In this document: positions 1 to 6,129 of the stretch, piece after piece
How the letters are laid out: each line of letters begins with the position of its first letter
Position numbering within the stretch: the stretch's first letter is position 1
Origin: Candidatus Poribacteria bacterium
GTDB lineage: Bacteria; Poribacteria; WGA-4E; WGA-3G
Assembly (NCBI GenBank): GCA_009842375.1
Contig: VYFM01000097.1
Span: forward strand, 1-6,129
Length of the DNA stretch: 6,129 bases
Direction: 5' to 3'
The notes under the pieces: generated by a model
What the model was told of the DNA's origin: nothing
Databases searched by the model: none
What the model saw: only the letters and a program-made list of their open reading frames with translations
Made by a program: the position numbers and the translations under genes

Positions 1-640
1 GAAATATATAAGGAATGTTCCGTGATATGGCAATGTTCCTTAATCGTTGGTGTGTTGGTGAATCAAGGTCTGTGTCTGGTATTCCAATGAGTTGTTTCAC
101 CTTAAAGTTCTGCATAACATAAGCGAGTCCGCCGCCGTGGTCAAGATCCGGATGTGAAAGGACCACTAAATCAAGTTCCCGTATCCCACTTGCAAGTAGA
201 TAAGGTTCAATTATCCGTTCACCTACATCATAGCTTATCTGTCTCTGTTTCTTTTCATCAAAATATGTTTGTTGGATTCCACCGTCTATCAACATGGTTT
301 TCCTATCTGGAAATTTGATGATGGCTGCATCCCCTTGCCCCACATCAAACGTAATCATCTCCAAAAGGCGACCCTTTTCATGGAATGCACAGTCCCACAC
401 TGATACTGTCAGGACTGATAGCACGATAAGACTTGCAATTCTCCATTGATTTAAAAAATATCTCCAATGAGTGATGCATAAACAGACTGAAATGTAAACG
501 AGTATGAGACCGAATGTTGGCGGTGCCACCTTTATCACACTCCATTTCTGTCCAAATAAACCTATGAGTTCTAAAAAAACATAGAAAATCGCATGATTGA
601 TAAGAACAAGGATTTTGGCAAGTGGTATCCAGATAAAACC
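1..640 (-). CDS. comEC: ComEC/Rec2 C-terminal part: last membrane helices and metallo-beta-lactamase-like domain (partial, out of frame with the upstream part)
   Basis: Reading down from about 640, the frame whose codons sit at 2-4, 5-7 and so on stays open to the window edge. It encodes hydrophobic segments (IPLAKILVLINHAIF, then a helix near 455-515), followed by a metallo-beta-lactamase-like domain. Its hallmarks are DVGQGDA (326-346), MLIDGG (278-295) and SHPDLDHGGG (about 128-157), the usual order in the ComEC C-terminus. In the family this domain faces outward and is thought to act on, or help pass, incoming single-stranded DNA. The end lies beyond position 1. No ATG occurs in this frame before the one at 356-358, which falls inside the domain, so this is not a separate gene with its own start. 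It is the continuation of the 571-2031 reading frame, displaced by -1. Domain assignment is firm; whether an intact protein is made is not. Confidence 0.85.
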
Positions 641-2031
641 AACACAGACAGAACCATTCCTATACCAACAATTAATGATACAAGTCCAACAGCAAACGGT
701 CCGACTATTATACCAAGTGGATATGCTCTGTAGAAATGATATGCGATGAGTGGGGTGGTGCCTATTTGTGCAGCAAACGTCACCAGATAGGACAACACCA
801 ACCATTTTATTGCTATGTTCTTATATCTTTGTAGTGTACTCACATTAGTAGATTCAGTGTCATTCCACAACTTCTGTAAAGGTTTTTCCATTTTCGGCAC
901 AAAAAATACAATGGATGTTACTGCAACAAACGACAATTGAAAACCGACATCCCCTAATTGCGTTGGGTTCAATAGCAACAATGTTAAAGCTGCGATTGCA
1001 AGAAGGTTGTATATATCGGCATCACGATCTATAATCGTTGCAATTAGGTACAAGATTACCATAAGTGATGCTCGGAAAACAGATGGACGAAAACCAACTA
1101 AACATGCATAAATCAGAACTGCTATTATTGTCAGGAGAGAAACTACTTTTTTGGGTATACGACGGAATGCAGACAAGGCAAGGTAACAAAAAAACGCGAT
1201 TAGCCCTACGTGCAGACCTGACACTGCCAACACATGAAAAGTACCACTATTACGAAAAATCTCTAAAGTTTCTGATGGTAGATCTCCGCGTTTCCCAAGC
1301 AGAATTCCTTTGAGTAATTTTGCATGCAATGTTGTGTCGTTTGAAGGAGTTTCTTCTATGCCGGATGTGTTGGTAGATTGTGTTTCCAATCCTGCATAAG
1401 CATCGTCGATAACTTGCTCCGTCTTGAGTCGGAGTGTTTCTATCCAACGTAATGGTGGAATTCCTGATTGTTTACCAATGCTCACCAAACCCTGATGATA
1501 CAATATACCTGAGACATTCTGTCGTTCAAGATAGGTACGATAGTTGAAACCACCTGGATTTCTTTTTGTTGGTGCTTGTCGTAAATCACCTGTTAGTTTT
1601 ATCTGTTTTCCGTAACGAAGTGGCATTAATTTGTCAAATCGTATCAACAACTTTGCTGATACTTCTTGTGATGGATCAGATAGCAGTTGAATCTGTCCCA
1701 CAGCATAACATGCGTCCCATTCCTTACCACGTTCCGGTTGATAGACTGTTTTGCCATTAAAACTTACAGGTTGGTCAAAATAGTGGTTAGGGATTTTCGG
1801 AAAAGATGCAATTTCAAAGCGCAACATCCCGCATCCAAAGATAGCTATGTTTATCAACACATAGCACATGAATCTTGTTTTGTTTCTTGTCAGGATAGTT
1901 CCAACAAAGCATAATACTATGAAAATCCATAACCACAGGATAGGAATTGATGTGTATTCACCAATGATGATACCAAGTAGAAAGGGTAAGAGGAAATAGA
2001 GTGCTGGACGGAGTTTTAGTTTCATTCCCAT
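571..2031 (-). CDS. comEC: ComEC/Rec2 DNA internalisation channel, N-terminal and Competence domains (frameshifted before its C-terminal domain)
   Basis: This encodes the inner-membrane channel that takes single-stranded DNA into the cytoplasm during transformation. Counting from ATG 2031 (about 486 residues), residues 8-70 are hydrophobic helices, followed by the soluble DUF4131/OB-like region with the typical RNPGGFNYRTYLER stretch near 157-170. The Competence domain follows: FHVLAVSGLHVGL near 265-277, GFRPSVFRA near 313-321, then LLNPTQLGDVGFQLSF near 353-368 and further helices. ATG 2031 or ATG 2025 is preferred to the TTG at 2091, because a strong promoter (2063-2091) overlaps that TTG. 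No clear Shine-Dalgarno sequence precedes either ATG. The frame ends at TAG 571-573 with a non-conserved tail after about 637, while the rest of ComEC continues in the -1 frame. Intact family members are usually about 700-800 residues, so this part alone is truncated. Either the gene is broken, or the base sequence has a one-base error. Confidence 0.9.
   Translation of the reverse strand: MGMKLKLRPALYFLLPFLLGIIIGEYTSIPILWLWIFIVLCFVGTILTRNKTRFMCYVLINIAIFGCGMLRFEIASFPKIPNHYFDQPVSFNGKTVYQPERGKEWDACYAVGQIQLLSDPSQEVSAKLLIRFDKLMPLRYGKQIKLTGDLRQAPTKRNPGGFNYRTYLERQNVSGILYHQGLVSIGKQSGIPPLRWIETLRLKTEQVIDDAYAGLETQSTNTSGIEETPSNDTTLHAKLLKGILLGKRGDLPSETLEIFRNSGTFHVLAVSGLHVGLIAFFCYLALSAFRRIPKKVVSLLTIIAVLIYACLVGFRPSVFRASLMVILYLIATIIDRDADIYNLLAIAALTLLLLNPTQLGDVGFQLSFVAVTSIVFFVPKMEKPLQKLWNDTESTNVSTLQRYKNIAIKWLVLSYLVTFAAQIGTTPLIAYHFYRAYPLGIIVGPFAVGLVSLIVGIGMVLSVLVLSGYHLPKSLFLSIMRFSMFF
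629..650 (-). other. Probable frameshift site in comEC
   Basis: ComEC-like sequence runs in the first frame to about GIGMVLSVLV (last codon 637-639) and resumes in the -1 frame as FIWIPLAKILVLINHAIF. Restoring one base in the A4 tract at 635-638 (T4 on the coding strand) joins the two as a smooth hydrophobic stretch. No X-XXY-YYZ slippery heptamer is visible here, so a one-base deletion or a sequencing error is likelier than programmed recoding. The exact base cannot be fixed without homologues. Confidence 0.65.
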
Positions 2032-2062
2032 AAGTATTGTTATCGGGAGGATATAGGTATGT

Positions 2063-2091
2063 ATTATATTGTGTGTTTTGGAATATATCAA
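2063..2091 (-). promoter_or_regulatory. Sigma70-type promoter of comEC
   Basis: On the minus strand, TTGATA (2086-2091) and a perfect TATAAT (2063-2068) are separated by exactly 17 bases. Transcription would start near 2055-2057, leaving a leader of about 25-30 bases before ATG 2031 or 2025. The only mismatch to consensus is one base in the -35 box. The fit in both sequence and distance supports a real promoter and argues against translation starting at TTG 2091. Confidence 0.65.
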
Positions 2092-2134
2092 GGTTTATGT
2101 ATGCAGCTGGTGTGTAAAGTTTTTCGCATGTGTG

Positions 2135-2163
2135 TTGTCTGAATCGCGGAGGACGCGGATGAA
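2135..2163 (+). repeat. Repeat family A, copy 1 (TTGTCTGAATC type)
   Basis: This 29-base unit begins TTGTCTGAATCGCGGA. It matches the inverted copy at 2399-2427 with two mismatches, the first 16 bases being identical. The copy at 2258-2304 shares its first 11 bases. Its make-up (repeated CGGAT-like steps) resembles dispersed intergenic repeats known from several uncultured bacterial lineages. Confidence 0.75.
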
Positions 2164-2180
2164 CGCTAAATCAACGATAT

Positions 2181-2198
2181 GAATGCTTTTTGGCATTC
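2181..2198. repeat. Small hairpin GAATGC/GCATTC
   Basis: GAATGC (2181-2186) and GCATTC (2193-2198) form a perfect 6-bp stem around a T-rich 6-base loop. GGCATTC recurs at 2192-2198, 2488-2494 and 2524-2530, each time next to a family B repeat, so it may belong to the outer part of that element. Confidence 0.45.
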
Positions 2199-2200
2199 CC

Positions 2201-2239
2201 AGTATGGTTTCTGAATGATTCCTCGGGTCGTTCCTACAG
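2201..2239 (-). repeat. Repeat family B, copy 1 (left arm of a long inverted pair)
   Basis: The minus strand carries CTGTAGGAACGACCC (2225-2239), one base different from the copy at 2494-2508. The match extends: 2218-2239 pairs with 2494-2515 over 22 bases with two mismatches, and both arms end outward in AGTATG on the left-arm strand (2201-2206 against 2530-2535 inverted). The arms are therefore about 39 and 42 bases long, with a variable middle. Confidence 0.7.
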
Positions 2240-2257
2240 GGGAGAGTAGGATGGTAT

Positions 2258-2304
2258 TTGTCTGAATCACAGATTACACGGATTGCGCAGATGGACGCGG
2301 ATTT
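2258..2304 (+). repeat. Repeat family A, copy 2 (longer, diverged)
   Basis: It starts TTGTCTGAATC like copy 1 and continues with three diverged steps of the type GATTACACG, GATTGCGCA and GGACGCGGAT, so it appears to be built of short internal near-repeats of about 9-10 bases. It sits between the two family B arms. Confidence 0.65.
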
Positions 2305-2398
2305 CTGAGTTTTCTATTCCTATATCCCCCTTCACAAGATAAACTTCAATCCATTGAAAGTGAGGACAGGACATCAGAAACACATTCGTGTTTTCCGT

Positions 2399-2427
2399 TT
2401 CATCCGTGTCATCCGCGATTCAGACAA
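2399..2427 (-). repeat. Repeat family A, copy 3 (inverted)
   Basis: The reverse complement of this stretch matches 2135-2163 at 27 of 29 positions, including an identical run of 16 bases (2412-2427 against 2135-2150). The inverted pair could fold into a long stem-loop with about 235 bases between its arms. Confidence 0.75.
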
Positions 2428-2493
2428 TTATGTCGGTTTTGCTGACGTTCTACCTATAGGTGTAAACTTAAGGAAGAGATGCATTCGGGCATT

Positions 2494-2535
2494 CTGTAGG
2501 AGCGACCCGGGGAATGTCTAAATGGCATTCATACT
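2494..2535 (+). repeat. Repeat family B, copy 2 (right arm of the inverted pair)
   Basis: CTGTAGGAGCGACCC begins at 2494. The stretch 2494-2515 is the inverted partner of 2218-2239 (20 of 22 positions), and the arm ends in CATACT at 2530-2535, matching the outer end of copy 1. Its first 14 bases are also the exact reverse complement of 2597-2610. Confidence 0.7.
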
Positions 2536-2585
2536 GTTGATTTGCTGGTCTCGATTTTTACACATTATCATCAATGTGTTTCCAT

Positions 2586-2610
2586 CGCGACCGGGAGGTC
2601 GCTCCTACAG
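2586..2610 (-). repeat. Repeat family B, copy 3 with internal hairpin
   Basis: The minus strand reads CTGTAGGAGCGACC (2597-2610), identical to the start of copy 2. Next to it, GCGACC (2587-2592) and GGTCGC (2597-2602) form a perfect GC-rich 6-bp stem with a 4-base loop. No T-tract follows on either strand, so an intrinsic terminator is not supported; a REP-like palindromic unit is the better description. Confidence 0.7.
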
Positions 2611-2663
2611 CATTTATGAGATGTTAAAAAGTGCATCCATCAAAATCATTAACGGTAGCAATG

Positions 2664-2691
2664 TAGCATTATTTCTAAAGTATACTATAAA
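2664..2691 (+). promoter_or_regulatory. Possible weak promoter of the dehydrogenase gene
   Basis: Two overlapping -10-like boxes, TATACT (2681-2686) and TATAAA (2686-2691), lie about 100 bases upstream of the start codon. The best -35 box at suitable distance from the second is TAGCAT (2664-2669), which is poor. An 11-base direct repeat, TAAACGTGCTA, occurs at 2692-2702 and 2731-2741 just downstream and could be an operator, but nothing else supports that. Confidence 0.25.
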
Positions 2692-2774
2692 TAAACGTGC
2701 TACGCAGAGAATCATGTTGAATAATATCGGTAAACGTGCTAAAGTCAACTATCGTAAAGACAAATTCTGATAAC

Positions 2775-2780
2775 AGAGGA
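2775..2780 (+). promoter_or_regulatory. Ribosome binding site fixing the TTG start at 2789
   Basis: AGAGGA ends 8 bases before TTG 2789-2791. An in-frame TAA stop lies at 2771-2773 and no other start codon lies between, so this site decides the start of the dehydrogenase gene. Confidence 0.75.
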
Positions 2781-2788
2781 ATCTAATC

Positions 2789-3970
2789 TTGAGACAAGAT
2801 ATTATCAACTATTTTTCTCCTCCTCGTATTGAGTTTGGTGCTGGTTCTATTGAAAACCTCGCTGATCATATTAATACATTCGGTTGCCATAAACCGTTTA
2901 TCGTTAGTGATATAGGCATTCAGCAGGTAGGAATATTGAGTCAAGCTTTGGCACCACTGGAATCTGCTAATATACCTTATGCTACCTATACTGAAATTGA
3001 ACCTAACCCAACAGATATTAGTGTTTCCCAAGGTGTAGAAGTCTACAAAAAAGAAAAATGTGATGTTGTTATTGCTGTTGGTGGTGGTAGTGTAATGGAT
3101 GCTGCAAAGGCTATCCGTCTGCTTACAACGCACGCACCACCGCTGGAGCCTTACTATATAGATTCAAATGGTGCAGATAAGATCCGCGACGATATGCCAC
3201 CATTGATATGTGTGCCCACAACTGCAGGTACAGGAAGTGAAGTATCACAAGGTGCGATTATAACGGATACCTCATTACAAACAACAGACCGATGGCGAAA
3301 ACGTGCTATTATCACACGATTCAATATGGCAAACATTGCACTTCTTGACCCCGCATTAACTGTGAAGATGCCACAATCATTGACTGCTGCAACCGGTATG
3401 GATGCTATTACACATGGGATTGAGGCTTATGTTGCGACTAAACATCATCCGATTGCAGAAGGTATTGCTTTACAAGCACTGAAAATGTTGGGTGCAAATA
3501 TACGCACTGTTTATCACAATGGAGAGGATGTTGTGGCGAGAGGAGAGATGTTATTAGGATCTTGTATGGCAGCGTTTTCATTTCAGAAGGGACTGGGTGC
3601 GGTTCACTCTATTGCACATCAGTTATCTACAGATGCACCTATTCCTCACGGAGTTGCAAATGCTATTTTACTACCCCATGTGATGGAGTTTAATCTCCCT
3701 CATGTGATTGACAAGTATGCGGATGTTGCAGATGCTTTGGGTGTAAATGTTGATGGTATGTCTAAAGGTGAGGCTGCTTGTGCTGCCATTGATGAGATAC
3801 GTGTATTAAACATTGAACTCAATATGCCAACAGGTCTCAGTGCAGCTGGATTGGAGAGGAATAAGATTCCGAAACTTGCAGCAGATTCAATGCTTGATCA
3901 CTGTCATAAATTTAATCCGAGAAAGTGTACTGAGGAGGATATGCTGCGTTTGCTTGAGGAGTCATTTTGA
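2789..3970 (+). CDS. Iron-type (group III) NAD-dependent alcohol dehydrogenase
   Basis: This 393-residue cytoplasmic enzyme of the Fe-ADH family interconverts an alcohol and its aldehyde or ketone using a nicotinamide cofactor. The length is normal for the family. The N-terminal nucleotide-binding domain has D41 at the position that favours NAD over NADP in relatives, GGGSVMDAAKAI (98-109) and PTTAGTGSEVS (143-153). The helical C-terminal domain holds the metal ligands expected by comparison with FucO: D205 and H209 in GMDAITHGIEAY, H273 in GAVHSIAHQL and H287 in PIPHG, with the same 14-residue spacing between the last two histidines. All key residues are present, so it should be active. The start is TTG, supported by AGAGGA 8 bases upstream and an in-frame stop just before. 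The substrate cannot be told from sequence: the family includes lactaldehyde, 1,3-propanediol, ethanol and hydroxyacid enzymes. Its neighbours are divergent and convergent, so it is probably transcribed alone. Confidence 0.93.
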   Translation: MRQDIINYFSPPRIEFGAGSIENLADHINTFGCHKPFIVSDIGIQQVGILSQALAPLESANIPYATYTEIEPNPTDISVSQGVEVYKKEKCDVVIAVGGGSVMDAAKAIRLLTTHAPPLEPYYIDSNGADKIRDDMPPLICVPTTAGTGSEVSQGAIITDTSLQTTDRWRKRAIITRFNMANIALLDPALTVKMPQSLTAATGMDAITHGIEAYVATKHHPIAEGIALQALKMLGANIRTVYHNGEDVVARGEMLLGSCMAAFSFQKGLGAVHSIAHQLSTDAPIPHGVANAILLPHVMEFNLPHVIDKYADVADALGVNVDGMSKGEAACAAIDEIRVLNIELNMPTGLSAAGLERNKIPKLAADSMLDHCHKFNPRKCTEEDMLRLLEESF

Positions 3971-3977
3971 GTTACGT

Positions 3978-4004
3978 GTCGGACTTCGTTACGCTCACTC
4001 CGAC
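3978..4004. terminator. Imperfect palindrome between convergent genes, possible bidirectional terminator
   Basis: GTCGGA (3978-3983) and TCCGAC (3999-4004) form a perfect 6-bp stem whose 15-base loop contains the near-palindrome CGTTACG. It lies in the 49-bp gap between the two convergent stop codons, where a shared terminator would be expected. Neither strand has a T-tract after the stem, so it could instead be another dispersed palindromic repeat. CGGACT recurs at 4008-4013. Confidence 0.35.
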
Positions 4005-4019
4005 CTACGGACTCTTGCT

Positions 4020-6129
4020 CTATATAGGTAGTTTAATTGGAACAATCCACCCTTTTGTGTCAGCGGGTTTGTATACATTATCTTGTAGATAATCAGATGT
4101 ATGCCATAAGCACAAGCTTTTTCCATCCGGCATCCATACGATTGAGGCAACATCCATTGATGTCCTTGCAATTGGATATTTCCTTCCGTTCTTCAAATCA
4201 ATTATCCATACTTTCCATCGTAGCCCTGCACAATCCTCACGTTCTAAATATGCAAGTAGTTCACCAGTAGGTGACCATGCGGGAGTTGAGTGCTTTAAAA
4301 TTTGATGTTTAACGTTTTCTTCATTGATACCAGCAATATGTAGTCGTTTGTCAAGGACTGGATCTTGTCGGTTGCTACCCGAAACTATATAAGCCAATCG
4401 TTTCCCATCTGGTGACCAGTGTATCTGTCGGACCCGTTGATGTTGTGTAGGAATCTGTTTTATTCGTTCACCTTCCACATTTTGAATTCGGATAGCGGCA
4501 TAGGCAACTGTACCGTTTCCAACTTTATGATCTTGTGATACCTCAAAGGCAAGTTGTTTTCCATCTGGCGACCAAGAAGGGGCATGTATATATGTATATG
4601 CATATCGAGATTGTTTATATTGAGCTTTAGCGATTTCCCTTCCACCGCTACCATCACTATTTATCCGATAAATATAATCATATCCTTTTTCACGGCGTTT
4701 AAATGCCAATTGATTTGCAGCTGGTGACCATGTCGGGGCATTTCCTCTGACCAGCCTTTTTATCTTTCCTAATTCCCAATCAACAACAAAAACATATTGT
4801 TCACCCCCTACTTCTACCTCAAGTGCAATCAAACGGCTATCAAGAGACCAAGAGACATGTGGATTGTAAAACTGACCTGAATATAATTTTTTTGCTTGCC
4901 TCCCATCTCTTCCCATAATCCATAATTCGGTTGCTTTCCAATAACTGCCACTTAGATCAGTTCTTTTTAACATGGCAACATGTTTGCCATCAGGACTCCA
5001 ATATGGATATTCTGCTCCATTGATAAGAGGTATTATCTGTGGAGTACCGCAAAATTTTGTATTAAACGATACATCACCGCTTTCAACAAATTCCCCAAAA
5101 GACAATTCTTCTATCCATACTTCCTCTGTATTCGGAAGTTCTATTTGATACCAATTTTTATTTGTTTGGAGAATGGGCAAATGTGTGCCATCGTTGAGGA
5201 AATATACCTGTGAAACTCCATCTTTTTCTTTATATACAGGTGCATTATCACGTGCGACAATACCGTGTTTTCGTGTGTCTTTAGGAACTGATGTTCCATC
5301 AACTGAATTTACAAAAGCGTAGATAAAGCCATCTGTGGAAGCTGCATAAAGCACACCATCAGCGACCGCAGGTGCTGCATCAACAGGTCCAGCAGCCATA
5401 TATGACCACTCTACTGTTTTTGCTGTAATATTGATCGCATGAATCTTACCGTCTCGCGCCCCAATATAGACGAAACCGTTTGCTGCGACAGGAAAACTCT
5501 CACTTGCTTCGGTATAACTACGCCATAAATTCGTATTGACTTGTGGAAAGACAGGTCGAAATTCTCCATTAGAGCAACCATATTCAACACCATTAATAGT
5601 GACTTGGCGTTGTCGTTCAGATTTGAGTTTACCGGTGAACGCATCCAACATATAAATCCGAGATGGATAAGCACCTGTGTAAACAGTACCTTCAAATACA
5701 ACAGGCGGAGAATCCATCCAACCTTTTGATTTGAAATCCCATACCAATTCTCCTGAATCAGCATCAAGGGCATAAAATTTGTTATTGCGTGTATTGAAAT
5801 ATACACGACTACCCCATACGACAGCGGAGAAACGGATAGAACTACCAGCATTGTATACCCATTTTATATCCCACTTTTTTGCATCTAATGCATACATTTT
5901 TCCATCAGTAGACCCAATATATAGAGTGCCGTTTGCGATTACTGGTGATGCTGTTAAAGGTCCACCAGTTTTGAATTTCCATAACAACTGTAGAGGGGGT
6001 TTTAGATTTTTATCAGGACTCTTTCCCGAAAATTGTAAGTCATTCATGAACATGTGCCAATCTTCAGGACCTGGGGATTTAACCGGGGTAGTTACTTTTG
6101 GAGGTGTGGAATCTTGTGCTGTCGGAGGA
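4020..6129 (-). CDS. PQQ/BamB-like propeller, SH3-like and TolB-like PD40 propeller protein (5' end outside the window)
   Basis: The frame is open to the right edge, so the ATG at 6053 is internal: the 25 codons upstream encode a Pro/Thr-rich linker (about 6063-6128) running into DWHMFMNDLQFSG, which belongs to the first propeller. Numbering from 6053, residues 24-250 hold about five PQQ-type blades (GTLYIGSTDGKMYALDA, KFYALDADSGELVWDF, FVYIGARDGKIHAI, VLYAASTDGFIYAF), with an insert of about 45 residues near 142-188. Residues 263-316 look like a bacterial SH3 module (GIVARDNAPVY, WYQIELPNTEEVWIEE). Residues 345-655 hold seven PD40 motifs: YWSPDGK, SWSLDSR, TWSPAAN, SWSPDGK, HWSPDGK, AWSPTGE and VWMPDGK. 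Such proteins are usually exported and act as binding or scaffold proteins. PQQ-type repeats alone do not show PQQ binding or enzyme activity. A signal peptide or lipobox would lie beyond the window. Function unknown; domain reading is firm for both propellers, moderate for the SH3 module. Confidence 0.9.
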   Translation of the reverse strand, partial: PPTAQDSTPPKVTTPVKSPGPEDWHMFMNDLQFSGKSPDKNLKPPLQLLWKFKTGGPLTASPVIANGTLYIGSTDGKMYALDAKKWDIKWVYNAGSSIRFSAVVWGSRVYFNTRNNKFYALDADSGELVWDFKSKGWMDSPPVVFEGTVYTGAYPSRIYMLDAFTGKLKSERQRQVTINGVEYGCSNGEFRPVFPQVNTNLWRSYTEASESFPVAANGFVYIGARDGKIHAINITAKTVEWSYMAAGPVDAAPAVADGVLYAASTDGFIYAFVNSVDGTSVPKDTRKHGIVARDNAPVYKEKDGVSQVYFLNDGTHLPILQTNKNWYQIELPNTEEVWIEELSFGEFVESGDVSFNTKFCGTPQIIPLINGAEYPYWSPDGKHVAMLKRTDLSGSYWKATELWIMGRDGRQAKKLYSGQFYNPHVSWSLDSRLIALEVEVGGEQYVFVVDWELGKIKRLVRGNAPTWSPAANQLAFKRREKGYDYIYRINSDGSGGREIAKAQYKQSRYAYTYIHAPSWSPDGKQLAFEVSQDHKVGNGTVAYAAIRIQNVEGERIKQIPTQHQRVRQIHWSPDGKRLAYIVSGSNRQDPVLDKRLHIAGINEENVKHQILKHSTPAWSPTGELLAYLEREDCAGLRWKVWIIDLKNGRKYPIARTSMDVASIVWMPDGKSLCLWHTSDYLQDNVYKPADTKGWIVPIKLPI

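Larger units (their letters stand above)
2092..2788. other. Intergenic region between divergent genes, rich in dispersed repeats
   Basis: About 700 bases lie between the comEC promoter and the dehydrogenase start. No reading frame here looks like a gene: the longest (2522-2770, plus) crosses a repeat hairpin and has no recognisable motif. The left and middle parts (2135-2610) hold at least three copies each of two repeat families in both orientations, plus small hairpins. The right part (2611-2788) is AT-rich, with a possible weak promoter and the dehydrogenase ribosome binding site. Confidence 0.7.

Noticed and set aside
2032..2091. Longer comEC start at TTG 2091 (20 extra residues)
   Set aside because: The extra stretch overlaps a TTGATA-17-TATAAT promoter, has no ribosome binding site, and does not resemble a ComEC N-terminus, which begins well at MKLKLRPALYFLLPFLLG.
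2135..2610. CRISPR array
   Set aside because: The repeats occur in both orientations, with uneven spacing and differing lengths, and no cas gene is near.
2692..2741. Direct repeat TAAACGTGCTA (2692-2702 and 2731-2741) as an operator
   Set aside because: Two 11-base copies 39 bases apart with no dyad symmetry and no nearby regulator gene; kept only as a remark under the weak promoter.
2522..2770. 82-codon plus-strand reading frame
   Set aside because: It crosses the family B repeat and hairpin at 2586-2610, has no recognisable motif or ribosome binding site, and ends just before the true dehydrogenase ribosome binding site.
2783..3133. 116-codon minus-strand reading frame over the dehydrogenase gene
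   Set aside because: It is antisense to the strongly conserved N-terminal part of the dehydrogenase, and its low-complexity Asn/Thr/Phe composition is that of a shadow frame.
5411..5851. 146-codon minus-strand reading frame inside the propeller gene
   Set aside because: It is an alternate frame of the PQQ propeller coding region, which has clear repeated blade motifs in the main frame.
6051..6053. ATG 6053 as the start of the propeller gene
   Set aside because: The same frame is open to the window edge, and the residues just upstream (GPEDWH) belong to the usual entry of such a propeller, so the start lies outside.

Overview
The window carries three protein genes on about 6.1 kb of AT-rich DNA. 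The layout is: (1) positions 1-2031, minus strand, a comEC/rec2-type DNA-uptake channel gene that runs off the left edge and is split by a -1 frameshift near position 637; (2) positions 2032-2788, a gene-free stretch with a well-placed comEC promoter and a cluster of dispersed inverted repeats; (3) positions 2789-3970, plus strand, an iron-type alcohol dehydrogenase starting with TTG; (4) a 49-bp convergent gap with an imperfect palindrome; (5) positions 4020-6129, minus strand, a large extracytoplasmic-type protein joining a PQQ/BamB-like propeller, an SH3-like module and a TolB/WD40-like PD40 propeller, open at the right edge.

The source is a bacterium, judging from ComEC, the iron-type dehydrogenase, Shine-Dalgarno spacing and a sigma70-type promoter. 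The intergenic repeat families (one around TTGTCTGAATC, one around GTAGGAGCGACC) together with a PQQ plus PD40 propeller protein recall uncultured, repeat-rich lineages such as Candidatus Poribacteria. That is an impression from memory and not a demonstrated assignment.

No shared pathway links the three genes. comEC and the dehydrogenase are divergent, the dehydrogenase and the propeller gene are convergent, so each is probably transcribed separately. I see no CRISPR array, tRNA, rRNA, transposase or phage gene. I found no convincing new biological system. The points most worth a second look are the split comEC, the nested inverted repeats at 2135-2610, and the PQQ-SH3-PD40 domain combination.
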